Shown here one piece after another: positions 1 through 9,169 of a stretch of 64,000 nt of DNA (the first letter of the stretch is position 1; the number at the start of each line of letters is the position of its first letter). Below the pieces are notes generated by a model, which saw nothing but the letters and a program-made list of their open reading frames with translations, had not been told where the DNA came from and ran no database searches. Location of the stretch: contig NZ_QBFD01000007.1 in assembly GCF_003335585.1 (NCBI RefSeq), forward strand, positions 62,001-126,000, in the 5' to 3' direction. Position numbers and translations under genes: made by a program. This DNA comes from Sulfitobacter sp. DFL-14 (GTDB lineage: Bacteria > Pseudomonadota > Alphaproteobacteria > Rhodobacterales > Rhodobacteraceae).

Positions 1-68
1 AGGCTCAGCAGGATAAAGGCCAGAACCATCCGCGCACGGCTGGCGGCCCAATCGACGATTTCGCTCAT
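1..68 (-). CDS. RND efflux transporter permease, N-terminus only
   Basis: Only the first 22 codons are inside the window, reading MSEIVDWAASRARMVLAFIL. This is the usual start of an AcrB/MdtB-type inner-membrane permease: a short cytoplasmic helix followed by the first membrane segment. The ATG at 68 overlaps the stop of the upstream adaptor gene by 4 bp (ATGA), so the two genes are translationally coupled. Such permeases export drugs or other toxic molecules by proton antiport. The family call rests mainly on the adaptor neighbour and this short N-terminus. Confidence 0.75.
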   Translation of the reverse strand, partial: MSEIVDWAASRARMVLAFILLS

Positions 69-1321
69 TGCGTGACCTCCTGATAGGTCGGATCGACCTG
101 GACACCGGCAGTCACATATTCCTGGCCAACCACGATCACATTGGCAGTGTCGGGCAGGCCGGTGACCCAGACACCGCTGGCGGTGTCACGCATGATGCTG
201 ACCGGGGCAAAGGAGACAGTGTCGGTTTCGTCCACCATGCGCACGCCCAGGGCCCCGTCATCGTTCAGGGTCATCGCGCTTTGCGGTATCAGATGGGCCT
301 GCACCCCGGCCGCGGCAATCGCGATCTCGGCGGTCTGTCCGTCGCGGATTGTCAGGTCGGGGTTCGGCACTTCGATCTCGACCCGGAAGGTGCGGGTCTG
401 CGGGTCGGCGGAACGCGACAGGAAAATCACCTTGCCCACAAGGTCATCGCCACCCGCCGCCAGCCGCGCACCGGCCTGCGCGCCCAGGCTGACGCGGTTT
501 ACCTCGGTTTCAGGCACAAAGCCGACCAGCTTGATCGGATTCAGCTGGATGATTGTCGCGCAAAGGCCACCGGGCTGCAGCAGGCTGCCCAGCTCGGCAG
601 TGTCGCTTTCCAGCAGCCCGTCAAAGGGCGCGGTCATGGTCAGCCGTTCGATTTCCTTTTCCGCGCTGGCCACGGCGGCTGTCGCAGCCTCGATGCCCGA
701 TTGCGCCGCGCTGAGCCCGGAGGTGGCGGAGCTGACCGCAGCCCGCGCCGTGGCGACCGAAGCATCCGAAGAGGCGACCCGCGTCTGCGAGGCAAATCCG
801 TCCTCGCTCAGCCGCGAGGCGGCATTCTGGTTGATCTTGGCTTCTTCCAGCTTGGCCTGGGCTTCCTCGACCCGCGCTTCGGCCTCCGGCACCCGGCTCC
901 GGGCTTCGCTCAGCCGTGCCCGGGCTTCCTGCAGGGCGGCCCCACGGGTGCCTGCGTCCAGCACGCACATCGGATCGCCCTGCGACACTTTGGTTCCCTT
1001 GCGCAGCGGGGCGGAGGAGACAACCGCCGAAGTCTCGGCGCGGACATCGACCTCGCGCGCGGCCTCAGTCTGGCCCCGAAGAATGACCGCGCTGTCAACC
1101 TGCTGCGCCTCGAATCGCCTTACACTGACCTTGACCCGCCGGGTTTCCTGCTGTGGCGCGGCAGCGGGCGTCTGGGGCGCCGCCCCGGCCTGTGCTGCTT
1201 CGACCGGCGCATCCGCCGCATCTGCCGCGCCCAACATGGCCATAAGCTGCGGGCGTGCAAGGATCGACATGGCGAGGATGGCAGTCACCGCAATGGCTGC
1301 AAGGATAGAGAAAATACGCAT
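65..1321 (-). CDS. RND efflux membrane fusion protein (HlyD/MdtA-like periplasmic adaptor)
   Basis: A 418-residue periplasmic adaptor that would link an inner-membrane RND pump to an outer-membrane channel. Residues 1-25 form an N-terminal signal anchor, followed by an Ala/Pro-rich linker. A barrel-sandwich half-motif (around 95-115) precedes a long Ala/Glu/Arg-rich coiled-coil hairpin (about 125-215). The second half-motif (TAPFDGLLESDTAELGSLL, about 230) leads into the beta-barrel and membrane-proximal regions. Length fits the family. The stop overlaps the permease start. The substrate cannot be told from sequence. Confidence 0.88.
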   Translation of the reverse strand: MRIFSILAAIAVTAILAMSILARPQLMAMLGAADAADAPVEAAQAGAAPQTPAAAPQQETRRVKVSVRRFEAQQVDSAVILRGQTEAAREVDVRAETSAVVSSAPLRKGTKVSQGDPMCVLDAGTRGAALQEARARLSEARSRVPEAEARVEEAQAKLEEAKINQNAASRLSEDGFASQTRVASSDASVATARAAVSSATSGLSAAQSGIEAATAAVASAEKEIERLTMTAPFDGLLESDTAELGSLLQPGGLCATIIQLNPIKLVGFVPETEVNRVSLGAQAGARLAAGGDDLVGKVIFLSRSADPQTRTFRVEIEVPNPDLTIRDGQTAEIAIAAAGVQAHLIPQSAMTLNDDGALGVRMVDETDTVSFAPVSIMRDTASGVWVTGLPDTANVIVVGQEYVTAGVQVDPTYQEVTQ

Positions 1322-1541
1322 CGCGCGGCCTCATGCTTGGGGCGGCTGGCCAAGCCCTCGGCCAGCCGCGTTTTCGGCTATGTAATACTTTAAAAGTGAA
1401 CTGCCTAGTTTAGTTGAGGGGTTTTTGCGGATTTCTTGCGGGAATCTGTCGAAATGCACGATTTGATGCAGGTTGCTAGCCCTTGGCTTGGTCCCTCCTG
1501 CGGGTTAAGAGGTGGAAAACCAAGGACCAGAGGCAGCCCTG

Positions 1542-2249
1542 ATGAGCGACACAGACAGCTTTATTGACGAAGTCAACGACGAGGTCCGCCGTGACCGGCT
1601 GTATCACCTGTTCCGCCGCTACGGCTGGATCGCCGCATTGGCCGTCGTGTTGATCGTGGCGGGTGCGGCCTGGAACGAATACACGAAAGCCCAGAACAGG
1701 GCACAGGCCGAGGCGCTGGGCGATGCAATGCTGGCAGCGCTCGCGACCAATGACGTGGCCGCCCGGGCAGAGCAACTGGCCGGGATTGACCCGCAATCGG
1801 CCGAGGCCGGGGCGGTATTGCGGTTGCTGACGGCCGCCGAACAGGTCGAAGCCGGTGAGACCGCCGCCGCTGCCCAGACCCTTGACAGCCTAGCTGTGGA
1901 TGGCGATGTGCCGGAAATTTACCGCCAGCTGGCCAGTTTCAAGTCGATGACCCTGCCGGATACCGACATGGCTGTCGAAGACCGCCGCCAGGCGCTGGAG
2001 GCCATGGCCCAGCCCGGCAACCCGTTGCGGCTGCTGGCCGGTGAGCAACTGGCGTTGCTGGACATCGCGCAGGATCAGCCGGAGGCGGCAATTGCCCGCT
2101 ACCAGGCCATTTTGCAGGATGCGGAAACCACCTCGGACTTGCAACAGCGCGCCCTACAGGTGATTGTGGCGCTGGGTGGAGAACCTGAGCTTGACGAGAA
2201 CGCGATTGCAGCCGGTGACGCGGTCACCGGGCAAGCGGTCGGAAACTGA
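1542..2249 (+). CDS. YfgM-like tetratricopeptide membrane protein
   Basis: A 235-residue protein with one N-terminal membrane segment (YGWIAALAVVLIVAGAAW, about residues 27-45) and a periplasmic Ala/Glu/Gln-rich helical part typical of the TPR_21/YfgM family, an ancillary SecYEG subunit linked to periplasmic chaperones in E. coli. The start at 1542 (MSDTDS) is preferred over an upstream GTG at 1512, because the extra residues are not family-like and GAGG precedes the ATG. It lies directly upstream of bamB and der, the same order as E. coli yfgM-bamB-der, which supports the call. Confidence 0.82.
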   Translation: MSDTDSFIDEVNDEVRRDRLYHLFRRYGWIAALAVVLIVAGAAWNEYTKAQNRAQAEALGDAMLAALATNDVAARAEQLAGIDPQSAEAGAVLRLLTAAEQVEAGETAAAAQTLDSLAVDGDVPEIYRQLASFKSMTLPDTDMAVEDRRQALEAMAQPGNPLRLLAGEQLALLDIAQDQPEAAIARYQAILQDAETTSDLQQRALQVIVALGGEPELDENAIAAGDAVTGQAVGN

Positions 2250-2287
2250 TCAGAACCGGGCAAACGGTTTGGGGTGAGGGCACGAGA

Positions 2288-3655
2288 ATGGGCAGGACCA
2301 TGACGCAAAAGCAGAACCACGGCACGGCCCGGATGGTGGGCGGGGCGCTGACAGCGCTGCTGCTTCTGACCGCCTGCGCCGAGGAACAGGTCTATCTGCC
2401 GGGCAAACGCGAGCCCGTGCGCTCCATCCTGCAGGACCCGGAACTCGCCGCCCCGCTTGAGGGCGAAGAGAAGGGACCGAACACCAGCCGCGCGATTGCG
2501 CTGGGCGGCACCACGAACAATGCCTCCTGGTCTCACGGCATCGGCACGCCCCAGTACCGCACCACCCATCCCGCGCTGCGCACCACCGTGCAGCCGATCT
2601 GGTCCGTGGACATCGGCGCCGGTGACAGCCGCAAGCAGCGCATTACCGCCGATCCGGTGGTTGCGGGCGGCCGTATCTTCACCCTGGACGCCGACGCGCG
2701 GGTCACCGCTGTCTCCACCAGCGGTGAAACCCTGTGGACCCGCGATCTGACACCGGTCACCGACCGGGCCGGGCAGGGCACCGGCGGAGGTCTGGCCGTG
2801 GATGGCCAGACGCTTTATGTCTCCATCGGCTACGGGGTGCTGGCGGCACTCGACGTGACAACCGGCGGCGAACGCTGGACCCAGAAGCTTGAGGCCTCAG
2901 GCTCGGGCACTCCAACCGTCTATGGCGATCTGGTCTATGTCACTTCGGGCGATGACACCGGCTGGGCGCTGGACAAGGGCACAGGCCGGATCGAATGGCA
3001 GGTTGGCGGCAGCAGCAGCGTCAACAATGTGCTGGGCGCACCGGCACCGGCGGTGACGGAGAAATTTGTGATCTTTGCCTATGGCACCGGTGAGGTGCAG
3101 GGTGTCTTCCGCCGCGGTGGCCTGCCGCGCTGGGACGCTTCCGTTGTGGGCAAACGCCCCGGGCGCGCGCTGTCTTCCGTCTCCGATGTGACCTCCGGGC
3201 CGGTCGTGTCGGGCAGCAGCGTCTATGTCGGCAACCAGTCCGGCAGGCTTGCCGCGCTGAACGTCGAAAGCGGCCAGCGTCTGTGGACCGCGCGCGACGG
3301 CGCCATCGGCCCGGTCTGGCCGATCGGCGATTCCGTCTTTGCGATCACCGAGTTGAACGAACTTGTCAGGCTGGATGCCGACGACGGCAGCCGCATCTGG
3401 GGCATTCCGCTGCCGAATTTCGTCAAGGACAAGCCGCGGCGCCAGTCCGAAGTGGTGGCGCACCACGGCCCCATCGTGGCAGGCGGTCGCGTGATCATCG
3501 CATCCAACGACGGGCTGCTGCGCAGCTTTGATCCCACCAATGGCAGCCTGGCCGGCACGGTCGAAATCCCCGGCGGCGCAACCACTGCACCTGTGGTGGC
3601 GGGCGGCACCCTCTATGTGGTCTCCACCAAGGGGCAATTGCACGCCTACCGCTAA
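2288..3655 (+). CDS. bamB: Outer membrane assembly factor BamB (PQQ-like beta-propeller lipoprotein)
   Basis: A 455-residue predicted lipoprotein of the BAM complex, which scaffolds BamA during outer-membrane beta-barrel insertion. The signal sequence ends in a lipobox (LLLTAC, Cys around residue 30). The mature part carries repeated PQQ-propeller blades with W-rich strands such as GETLWTRDL, GGERWTQKL, GQRLWTARD and DGSRIWGIPL. An alternative in-frame ATG lies at 2300. The gene sits between the YfgM-like gene and der, the conserved order, probably in one operon. Confidence 0.9.
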   Translation: MGRTMTQKQNHGTARMVGGALTALLLLTACAEEQVYLPGKREPVRSILQDPELAAPLEGEEKGPNTSRAIALGGTTNNASWSHGIGTPQYRTTHPALRTTVQPIWSVDIGAGDSRKQRITADPVVAGGRIFTLDADARVTAVSTSGETLWTRDLTPVTDRAGQGTGGGLAVDGQTLYVSIGYGVLAALDVTTGGERWTQKLEASGSGTPTVYGDLVYVTSGDDTGWALDKGTGRIEWQVGGSSSVNNVLGAPAPAVTEKFVIFAYGTGEVQGVFRRGGLPRWDASVVGKRPGRALSSVSDVTSGPVVSGSSVYVGNQSGRLAALNVESGQRLWTARDGAIGPVWPIGDSVFAITELNELVRLDADDGSRIWGIPLPNFVKDKPRRQSEVVAHHGPIVAGGRVIIASNDGLLRSFDPTNGSLAGTVEIPGGATTAPVVAGGTLYVVSTKGQLHAYR

Positions 3656-3711
3656 TGGTCTAAAGCGCGAGGTTCAGGGGCCGCATCGGCCCTGTCGGAG
3701 CCTTGTGAACC

Positions 3712-5175
3712 ATGTCCTTTACCCTTGCCATCGTTGGCCGTCCCAATGTCGGCAAATCCACGCTGTTCAACCGCCTTGTCGGCAAACGCCTCGCACTGGT
3801 TGACGACCAGCCCGGCGTGACCCGCGACCTGCGCGAAGGCGCCGCGCGTCTGGCCGACCTGAAATTCACGGTGATCGATACCGCCGGTCTGGAAGAAGTC
3901 ACCGACGACAGCCTGCAGGGCCGGATGCGGCGCCTGACGGAACGCGCGGTCGACATGGCCGACATCTGTCTGTTCATGATCGACGCACGCGTCGGCGTGA
4001 CGCCCACGGATCTGGTCTTTGCCGAGATCCTGCGCAAACGCTCCGCCCATGTGATCCTGGCCGCCAACAAGGCTGAGGGCAAGGCGGCCGATGCCGGTGT
4101 GATCGAAGCCTATTCGCTGGGCCTGGGCGAACCGATCCGCCTGTCTGCGGAACATGGCGAGGGGCTGAATGACCTCTATTCCGTGCTGATGCCGCTGGCC
4201 GACGCCCATGCCGACAAGGCCGAGACCGATGCGCCCGAAACGGATGTGGACCTTCCCGAAGACGATGGCGAGATCACCGATGCCGTGCCGGAACCCACCA
4301 ATGCCAAGCCGTTGCAGGTTGCTGTGGTGGGCCGGCCCAATGCGGGCAAATCCACCCTGATCAACCAGATCCTGGGCGAGGACCGGCTGCTGACCGGCCC
4401 CGAGGCCGGGATCACCCGCGACGCGATTTCCCTGCGCACCGACTGGAACGGCGTGCCGATGCGCATCTTCGACACCGCAGGCATGCGCAAGAAGGCCAAG
4501 GTGCAGGAAAAACTGGAAAAACTCAGCGTCTCCGACGGGCTGCGCGCGGTGAAATTCGCCGAAGTGGTCGTGGTGCTGCTGGACGCCGAAATCCCCTTTG
4601 AACAGCAGGACCTGCGCATCGCCGACCTGGCCGAGCGCGAGGGCCGCGCGGTGGTTGTCGCCGTGAACAAATGGGACATCGAGGAAGACCGCCAGGCCAA
4701 GCTGAAGGCACTGAAGGAATCCTTCGAGCGGCTTCTGCCGCAGCTGCGCGGCGCGCCGCTGATCACGGTCAGCGCCAAGACGGGCAGGGGCCTCGACCGG
4801 CTGCATGACGCCATCATGCGCGCCTATGAGGTCTGGAACCGCCGTGTGACCACTGCGCAGCTGAACCGCTGGCTCTCGGGCATGATGGAGGCGCATCCGC
4901 CCCCCGCGCCGCAGGGCAAGCGGATCAAACTGCGCTACATGACCCAGGCCAAGACACGGCCCCCCGGTTTCGTGGTCATGTGCAGCCATCCCGACAAGGT
5001 GCCGGACAGCTATAACCGCTATCTTGTCAATGGCTTGCGGATCGACTTTGACATGCCCGGCACGCCCATCCGCCTTTGGATGCGCGGCCAGAATGACGCG
5101 AACCCCTACAAGGGCCGCAAGAAGGCAAAGCCGTCCAAACTGCGCAAACACACCGAAGGCCGCCGCAAGGACTGA
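3712..5175 (+). CDS. der: Ribosome biogenesis GTPase Der (EngA)
   Basis: A 487-residue tandem-GTPase involved in maturation of the 50S ribosomal subunit. Both G domains are intact. The first has GRPNVGKST at residues 9-17, DTAGLEE and NKAE. The second has GRPNAGKST from about residue 206, DTAGMRKK and NKWD. They are joined by an acidic linker and followed by the C-terminal KH-like domain with a basic tail ([14 protein letters not shown]). Length is normal. It is the last gene of the yfgM-bamB-der cluster and is followed by a tandem-hairpin terminator. Confidence 0.96.
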   Translation: MSFTLAIVGRPNVGKSTLFNRLVGKRLALVDDQPGVTRDLREGAARLADLKFTVIDTAGLEEVTDDSLQGRMRRLTERAVDMADICLFMIDARVGVTPTDLVFAEILRKRSAHVILAANKAEGKAADAGVIEAYSLGLGEPIRLSAEHGEGLNDLYSVLMPLADAHADKAETDAPETDVDLPEDDGEITDAVPEPTNAKPLQVAVVGRPNAGKSTLINQILGEDRLLTGPEAGITRDAISLRTDWNGVPMRIFDTAGMRKKAKVQEKLEKLSVSDGLRAVKFAEVVVVLLDAEIPFEQQDLRIADLAEREGRAVVVAVNKWDIEEDRQAKLKALKESFERLLPQLRGAPLITVSAKTGRGLDRLHDAIMRAYEVWNRRVTTAQLNRWLSGMMEAHPPPAPQGKRIKLRYMTQAKTRPPGFVVMCSHPDKVPDSYNRYLVNGLRIDFDMPGTPIRLWMRGQNDANPYKGRKKAKPSKLRKHTEGRRKD

Positions 5176-5184
5176 GCGGGGAAT

Positions 5185-5226
5185 GATTTTGTCAAAAAAA
5201 TCGGACCGGAGTTTTCAAAAACTCCG
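5185..5226 (+). terminator. Tandem-hairpin terminator after der
   Basis: Two short hairpins follow the der stop. The first pairs GATTTT with AAAATC (5185-5202). The second is CGGAGTTTT-CA-AAAACTCCG (9-bp arms, 5207-5226). They lie between convergent genes (der and the TspO-like gene) and so probably stop transcription from both sides. A closely matching element lies at 52064-52105 in the opposite orientation. Confidence 0.7.
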
Positions 5227-5235
5227 AATCACGCC

Positions 5236-5952
5236 TCACCGCCTGCGCATCGCCGCCAGGGTTGGCAGCAGCAGCACCACCACGCCACCTGCTGCCAGCC
5301 AGGCCACGGCCTGCACCATGTTCCAGTTTGCCACCGCCACAGCCACCAGCGCCCAGATCACCGCCATCCCATAGGTCGGTGCACGGCGCAGTGCCGATTG
5401 CACGAAACAGCCGATGAAAATCGCGATCCCCACAAAAACCAGCGCCGCCGTCTGCGCATCCAGCCAGCCATAACCGGCCGCCAGCAGCCCCAGTGACACG
5501 CAGGCAGCGGCAGACAGCCACCCGGCATAAAGCCCGACCGGCAGCGCAGCCCAGGGCGTATCGGCCACCGGGGCCATGAACAGCGCCGCAAGCGCCGCGA
5601 CCAGCATCACCCAGATCAGCACCGTTGCCCAGACCGGGCTGGCCACCGCCACCGCCAGCCATGTGCTGCCCACCGCCAGAGAGATGCAGAGCGGCAGGCG
5701 CATGTCATGCCACTGCCCGTCGCGCGGGGCACGGACCAAGCCCCAGCCGAGGCCCAGGATCAGCCAGCCGTAAATCACGCTCCAGATCGCAAAGGCATAG
5801 CCGGCAGGCTGCACCGGCGGATTGTCCTGGCGGATCGGGAACTGATCCGGGTCGAACCCGGCAAACCCGTCCACCAGAAAGGGCGAGACGGCAAATGCCA
5901 CCGCCAGCAGGAAGCAAAGGACGGCGATCGCGGGGCGCAGGGCAGGGAACAT
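5236..5952 (-). CDS. TspO/MBR-related tryptophan-rich integral membrane protein
   Basis: A 238-residue very hydrophobic protein with about seven possible membrane segments. The stretch NPPVQPAGYAFAIWSVIYGW (about residues 44-63) resembles the conserved first part of TspO-like sensory proteins, in which a Pro/Gly-Trp motif precedes the second membrane helix. It is longer than classical TspO (about 160 residues), so it belongs to an extended or only distantly related group. TspO proteins bind tetrapyrroles and affect photosynthesis genes in Rhodobacter, but such a role is not shown here. It is convergent with der. Confidence 0.55.
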   Translation of the reverse strand: MFPALRPAIAVLCFLLAVAFAVSPFLVDGFAGFDPDQFPIRQDNPPVQPAGYAFAIWSVIYGWLILGLGWGLVRAPRDGQWHDMRLPLCISLAVGSTWLAVAVASPVWATVLIWVMLVAALAALFMAPVADTPWAALPVGLYAGWLSAAACVSLGLLAAGYGWLDAQTAALVFVGIAIFIGCFVQSALRRAPTYGMAVIWALVAVAVANWNMVQAVAWLAAGGVVVLLLPTLAAMRRR

Positions 5953-6048
5953 CAGGGGGCCTTCAGGTTACGAGGTTTTCCCAAAGATAGCCGTGATGCG
6001 CGTCAAGGCAACGCAGGGCGCCCCGGCGCCCCGCGCGGCGGGCTGGCC

Positions 6049-7341
6049 TCAGACCAGCGCACCCTCGGCCGACAGCAGGGTCTTGCCCCCCAGATAGGGC
6101 GCCAGCACCTCGGGCAGCAGAACCGATCCGTCTTCCTGCTGGCCATTCTCCAGCACCGCGATCAGGCAGCGCCCCACGGCCAGACCGGACCCGTTCAGCG
6201 TGTGCAGGAACTGCGGCTTGCCCCCGTCTTTGGGCTTGAACCGCGCATTCATCCGCCGCGCCTGGAAATCCCCGGTGGTGGAGACGGAGGAAATCTCGCG
6301 GTAGGTGTTCTGCCCCGGCACCCAGGCCTCGATGTCATAGGTGCGCCGCGCGCCGAACCCCATGTCGCCGGTGCACAGGATCACGGTGCGATAGGGAATG
6401 CCCAGCGCCTCCAATATGCCCTCCGCACAGCGCAGCATCCGCTTTTGCTCCGCGTCGCTCTCGTCGGGGTGGGTGATGCTGACCATCTCCACCTTCTCGA
6501 ACTGGTGCTGGCGCAACATGCCCGCCGTGTCGCGCCCGGCGCTGCCCGCCTCTGACCGGAAACACAGCGTATGCGCGGTATAGCGGCGCGGCAGATAGCT
6601 TTCCTCGACGACCGTGTCGGCCACGATATAGGTCAGCGGCACTTCGGAGGTGGGCACCAGCCACATGCCTTCCTCGGTGCGATAGCTGTCTTCCCCGAAC
6701 TTCGGCAGCTTGTCGGTGCCATACATGGCATCGTCCTTGACCAGCACAGGCGGGTTGACCTCCGTGAGGCCGTTTTCGTCCACATGGGTGTTGATCATGA
6801 ACTGCGCCAGCGCCCGGTGGATGCGCGCCACCGCCCCGGACAGCAGCACGAAACGGCTGCCGGAAATCTTCGCCGCCGTCTCGAAATCCATCGAGGCTGC
6901 GACGCCCGCGATGTCGTAATGCTCTTTCGGCGCAAAGCCGAACGCGGGGATCTCGCCCCAGCGGTTCACCTCGACGTTGTCAGTCTCGTCCGCCCCGTCC
7001 GGCACGTCATCCGCAGGGGTGTTGGCAATCCGCGCCAGCATGTCGGTCAGCTGGGCGTCCAGCTCCTTGGCCTCGGCCTGCATGGTGGCCACTTCGGCCT
7101 TCTTCTCGCCCACCAGGGCGCGCAGGCGCTCGAATTCGGCTTCATCACCCATGGCCTTGGCGGCGCCGACCAGCTTGGAGGCGGCATTCTGCTCCGCCTG
7201 TGCGGCTTCGGCAGCGGAAATCTTGCCCCGCCGCGCCGCGTCCAGTTCCAGAACAGCGGCCGAGACCGGCGCATCGCCGCGCCGGGCAAGGGCGGCGTCA
7301 AGGGCGGCGGGGTTCTCACGGATGGCGCGGATGTCGTGCAT
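6049..7341 (-). CDS. serS: Seryl-tRNA synthetase
   Basis: A 430-residue class II aminoacyl-tRNA synthetase that charges tRNA-Ser. The N-terminus [15 protein letters not shown] is the family start and sets the ATG at 7341; a longer reading upstream is not homologous. An antiparallel coiled-coil arm spans roughly residues 27-100. The catalytic core shows the serine-binding loop ([10 protein letters not shown]), motif 2 ([20 protein letters not shown]) and motif 3 ([17 protein letters not shown]). It lies 68 bp downstream of the pentapeptide-repeat gene on the same strand. Confidence 0.96.
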   Translation of the reverse strand: MHDIRAIRENPAALDAALARRGDAPVSAAVLELDAARRGKISAAEAAQAEQNAASKLVGAAKAMGDEAEFERLRALVGEKKAEVATMQAEAKELDAQLTDMLARIANTPADDVPDGADETDNVEVNRWGEIPAFGFAPKEHYDIAGVAASMDFETAAKISGSRFVLLSGAVARIHRALAQFMINTHVDENGLTEVNPPVLVKDDAMYGTDKLPKFGEDSYRTEEGMWLVPTSEVPLTYIVADTVVEESYLPRRYTAHTLCFRSEAGSAGRDTAGMLRQHQFEKVEMVSITHPDESDAEQKRMLRCAEGILEALGIPYRTVILCTGDMGFGARRTYDIEAWVPGQNTYREISSVSTTGDFQARRMNARFKPKDGGKPQFLHTLNGSGLAVGRCLIAVLENGQQEDGSVLLPEVLAPYLGGKTLLSAEGALV

Positions 7342-7409
7342 GGGATGCGTCCTTGGGCAATTTGAGTCGTTGCGCCGCCTTATGGCGCAGATCGCGCCGG
7401 AACGGTAGG

Positions 7410-8687
7410 CTATTTGGGATCGTCCGGGTCCTGCCCGATGGAGCGCTGGAAAGCGCGCCATGCGGTTTCGAAGTCGAACCCATCCTCATATTCAATGTCA
7501 AAGCGTTCGGGCCGCTTCATTCCTTCCGGAAACGTCACCGTGCTGTCGCCAAACAATCCCTCCAGATGCTCCGCGATTTGTGGGACGTTTGTAAGATCCA
7601 CAGACCTCAGCGCCGCACCTCGAAGAGTAGCGGCCCTGAGGTCTGTGTCGGCATCAAACTGCGCCCCGAAGAGGTTCGCCCCCTGCAACTGCGCCCCGAA
7701 GAGGTTCGCCCCCAGCAACTGCGCCCCGCTGAGATTCGCCCCCTGCAACTGCGCCCCGAAGAGGTTCGCCCCCTGCAACTGCGCCCCGTTGAGATTCGCC
7801 CCCTGCAACTGCGCCCCGAAGAGGTTCGCCCCCTGCAACTGCGCCCAGCTGAGGTTCGCCCCCAGCAACTGCGCCCCGCTGAGGTTCGCCCCCTGCAACT
7901 GCGCCCCGATGAGGTTCGCCCCCTGCAACTGCGCCCCGCTGAGGTTCGCCCCCTGCAAGGCCAGATTGGCCAAGTCGAAGGCTTGCATATTGATCTTCTG
8001 CAGATCGGGAAGGCGTTCCGCACCTTCAACCCATTTCGGGCGCGGCAGACGGCTGAGGACTTGCACCGCGTTTTCCATGTCCGATCGCTTACGGGTCAAA
8101 CCCTCTACTGCCGTCCTGATCGCCTCAAGATCGGCACCGTCTGGCACCTCATCTGCCGGAAATTCACGAGTCAATTCGCGCAGATACACCGTCAACATTC
8201 GATCCACGCGCGGGCGCAGGCTGTTGTTTTCCTCAACCAGACCCAGAAACCTGTCGACCGCGCCGTTGCGGCGGGTGATGTCGTCTTCCCAGCCGTTGCT
8301 GGCGACACCCTCATCGCTCCATTTCGTCACCTGCCGCTGCGCGTGCAGATCGGCAACGGCTTTGTCCATCTTGTCATTTGTCAGGGCCTGATCGGCCAAA
8401 CCGACCTGTTTCTGTGCCACCACGGACCGCCAGACCACAAATGGCGCACCGATCATCGCCACGATGATGCCGGTCAGACCGAATTTCGCGAAACCGTCTT
8501 GCGGCACTTCGCTAAATACTGCCGCGCCCAACAGCTTGAACGCGGCAACAATCGCGAGGGAGAAAAGCCCGCCGACAATCAGGGTCCCGGCGACCGTTAT
8601 CAGCGGCCCGATTGCGCGGGCTTTGTGCCAGTCGAACTTTTCAGCAAGGCCGAACCACGCCCGCACGCTGATTTCTTTCCTGTCCAA
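7410..8687 (-). CDS. Membrane-anchored pentapeptide-repeat protein
   Basis: A 425-residue protein. Two membrane segments lie near residues 25-52 and 66-88. A charged helical region follows, and then a block of A(D/N)LXX-type pentapeptide repeats (about residues 236-350) in which pairs of pentapeptides, GANLxGAQLQ, recur almost unchanged. Such repeats fold as a right-handed quadrilateral helix; function varies and cannot be assigned. A short unique tail follows (about 350-425). The repeats are unusually uniform at DNA level, suggesting recent expansion. It is upstream of serS on the same strand; co-transcription is possible. Confidence 0.85.
   Translation of the reverse strand: MDRKEISVRAWFGLAEKFDWHKARAIGPLITVAGTLIVGGLFSLAIVAAFKLLGAAVFSEVPQDGFAKFGLTGIIVAMIGAPFVVWRSVVAQKQVGLADQALTNDKMDKAVADLHAQRQVTKWSDEGVASNGWEDDITRRNGAVDRFLGLVEENNSLRPRVDRMLTVYLRELTREFPADEVPDGADLEAIRTAVEGLTRKRSDMENAVQVLSRLPRPKWVEGAERLPDLQKINMQAFDLANLALQGANLSGAQLQGANLIGAQLQGANLSGAQLLGANLSWAQLQGANLFGAQLQGANLNGAQLQGANLFGAQLQGANLSGAQLLGANLFGAQLQGANLFGAQFDADTDLRAATLRGAALRSVDLTNVPQIAEHLEGLFGDSTVTFPEGMKRPERFDIEYEDGFDFETAWRAFQRSIGQDPDDPK
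7651..7950 (-). repeat. 30-bp tandem repeats inside the pentapeptide-repeat gene
   Basis: Nine complete 30-bp units in exact register (7681, 7711, ... 7921) and a partly matching tenth (7651-7680). The plus-strand unit is near CCCTGCAACTGCGCCCCGAA followed by GAGGTTCGCC. Variation is confined to two or three positions, mainly the bases after GCCCC and CCCTGC/CCCAGC. Each unit encodes two pentapeptides, so gain or loss of a unit keeps the frame. There are no spacers, so this is not CRISPR. Confidence 0.95.
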
Positions 8688-8856
8688 GAGAGCATCCCCT
8701 AACCACCTTCCGCAGGATCACCTGCCCTGCGCCCATCTGTCCACCCATTCATTCCCCTTTCCACCTTGCACATGGGCTTTACCGCGCTTAGGTTCCGGCA
8801 AAATTCGCGGTCGCGCTCTTTGGGGTCGGCCGGCCCCACCCAAAAGGACCATTTCC

Positions 8857-9135
8857 ATGCAAGGTATCCAGCAATTCGTGCCGCTCATCCTGATCTTCGG
8901 GATCATGTATTTCCTGTTGATCCGTCCGCAGCAGAAAAAGGCCAAGGAACATCAGGCGATGGTCGCGGGCCTGCGCCGGGGCGACCAGGTGGTGACCCAG
9001 GGCGGGCTGATCGGCAAGGTCGTCAAGGTCAAGGAAGACGGCGAGATCGAGGTCGAGATCGCAGACGGCGTCAAGGTGCGGGTGGTGCAATCCACCATCG
9101 CCACCGTGGTTTCCAAGACCGAACCCGCCAAATAA
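8857..9135 (+). CDS. yajC: Preprotein translocase subunit YajC
   Basis: A 92-residue single-span membrane protein that associates with SecDF and SecYEG. Residues 5-22 form the membrane helix (FVPLILIFGIMYFLLIRP), immediately followed by the family hallmark PQQKKAKEHQ and a small beta domain (RRGDQVVTQGGLIGKV). The start is set by AAAAGGACC just upstream of the ATG at 8857; an in-frame extension further upstream runs into the divergent gene region. It leads the yajC-secD-secF operon. Confidence 0.96.
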   Translation: MQGIQQFVPLILIFGIMYFLLIRPQQKKAKEHQAMVAGLRRGDQVVTQGGLIGKVVKVKEDGEIEVEIADGVKVRVVQSTIATVVSKTEPAK

Positions 9136-9169
9136 CCCGGCCTTGCGGCCGTGATGTAAAGGCAAGAGC

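Noticed and set aside
7651..7950. Possible CRISPR array from 30-bp repeats
   Set aside because: Units are contiguous with no spacers and encode pentapeptide repeats in frame.
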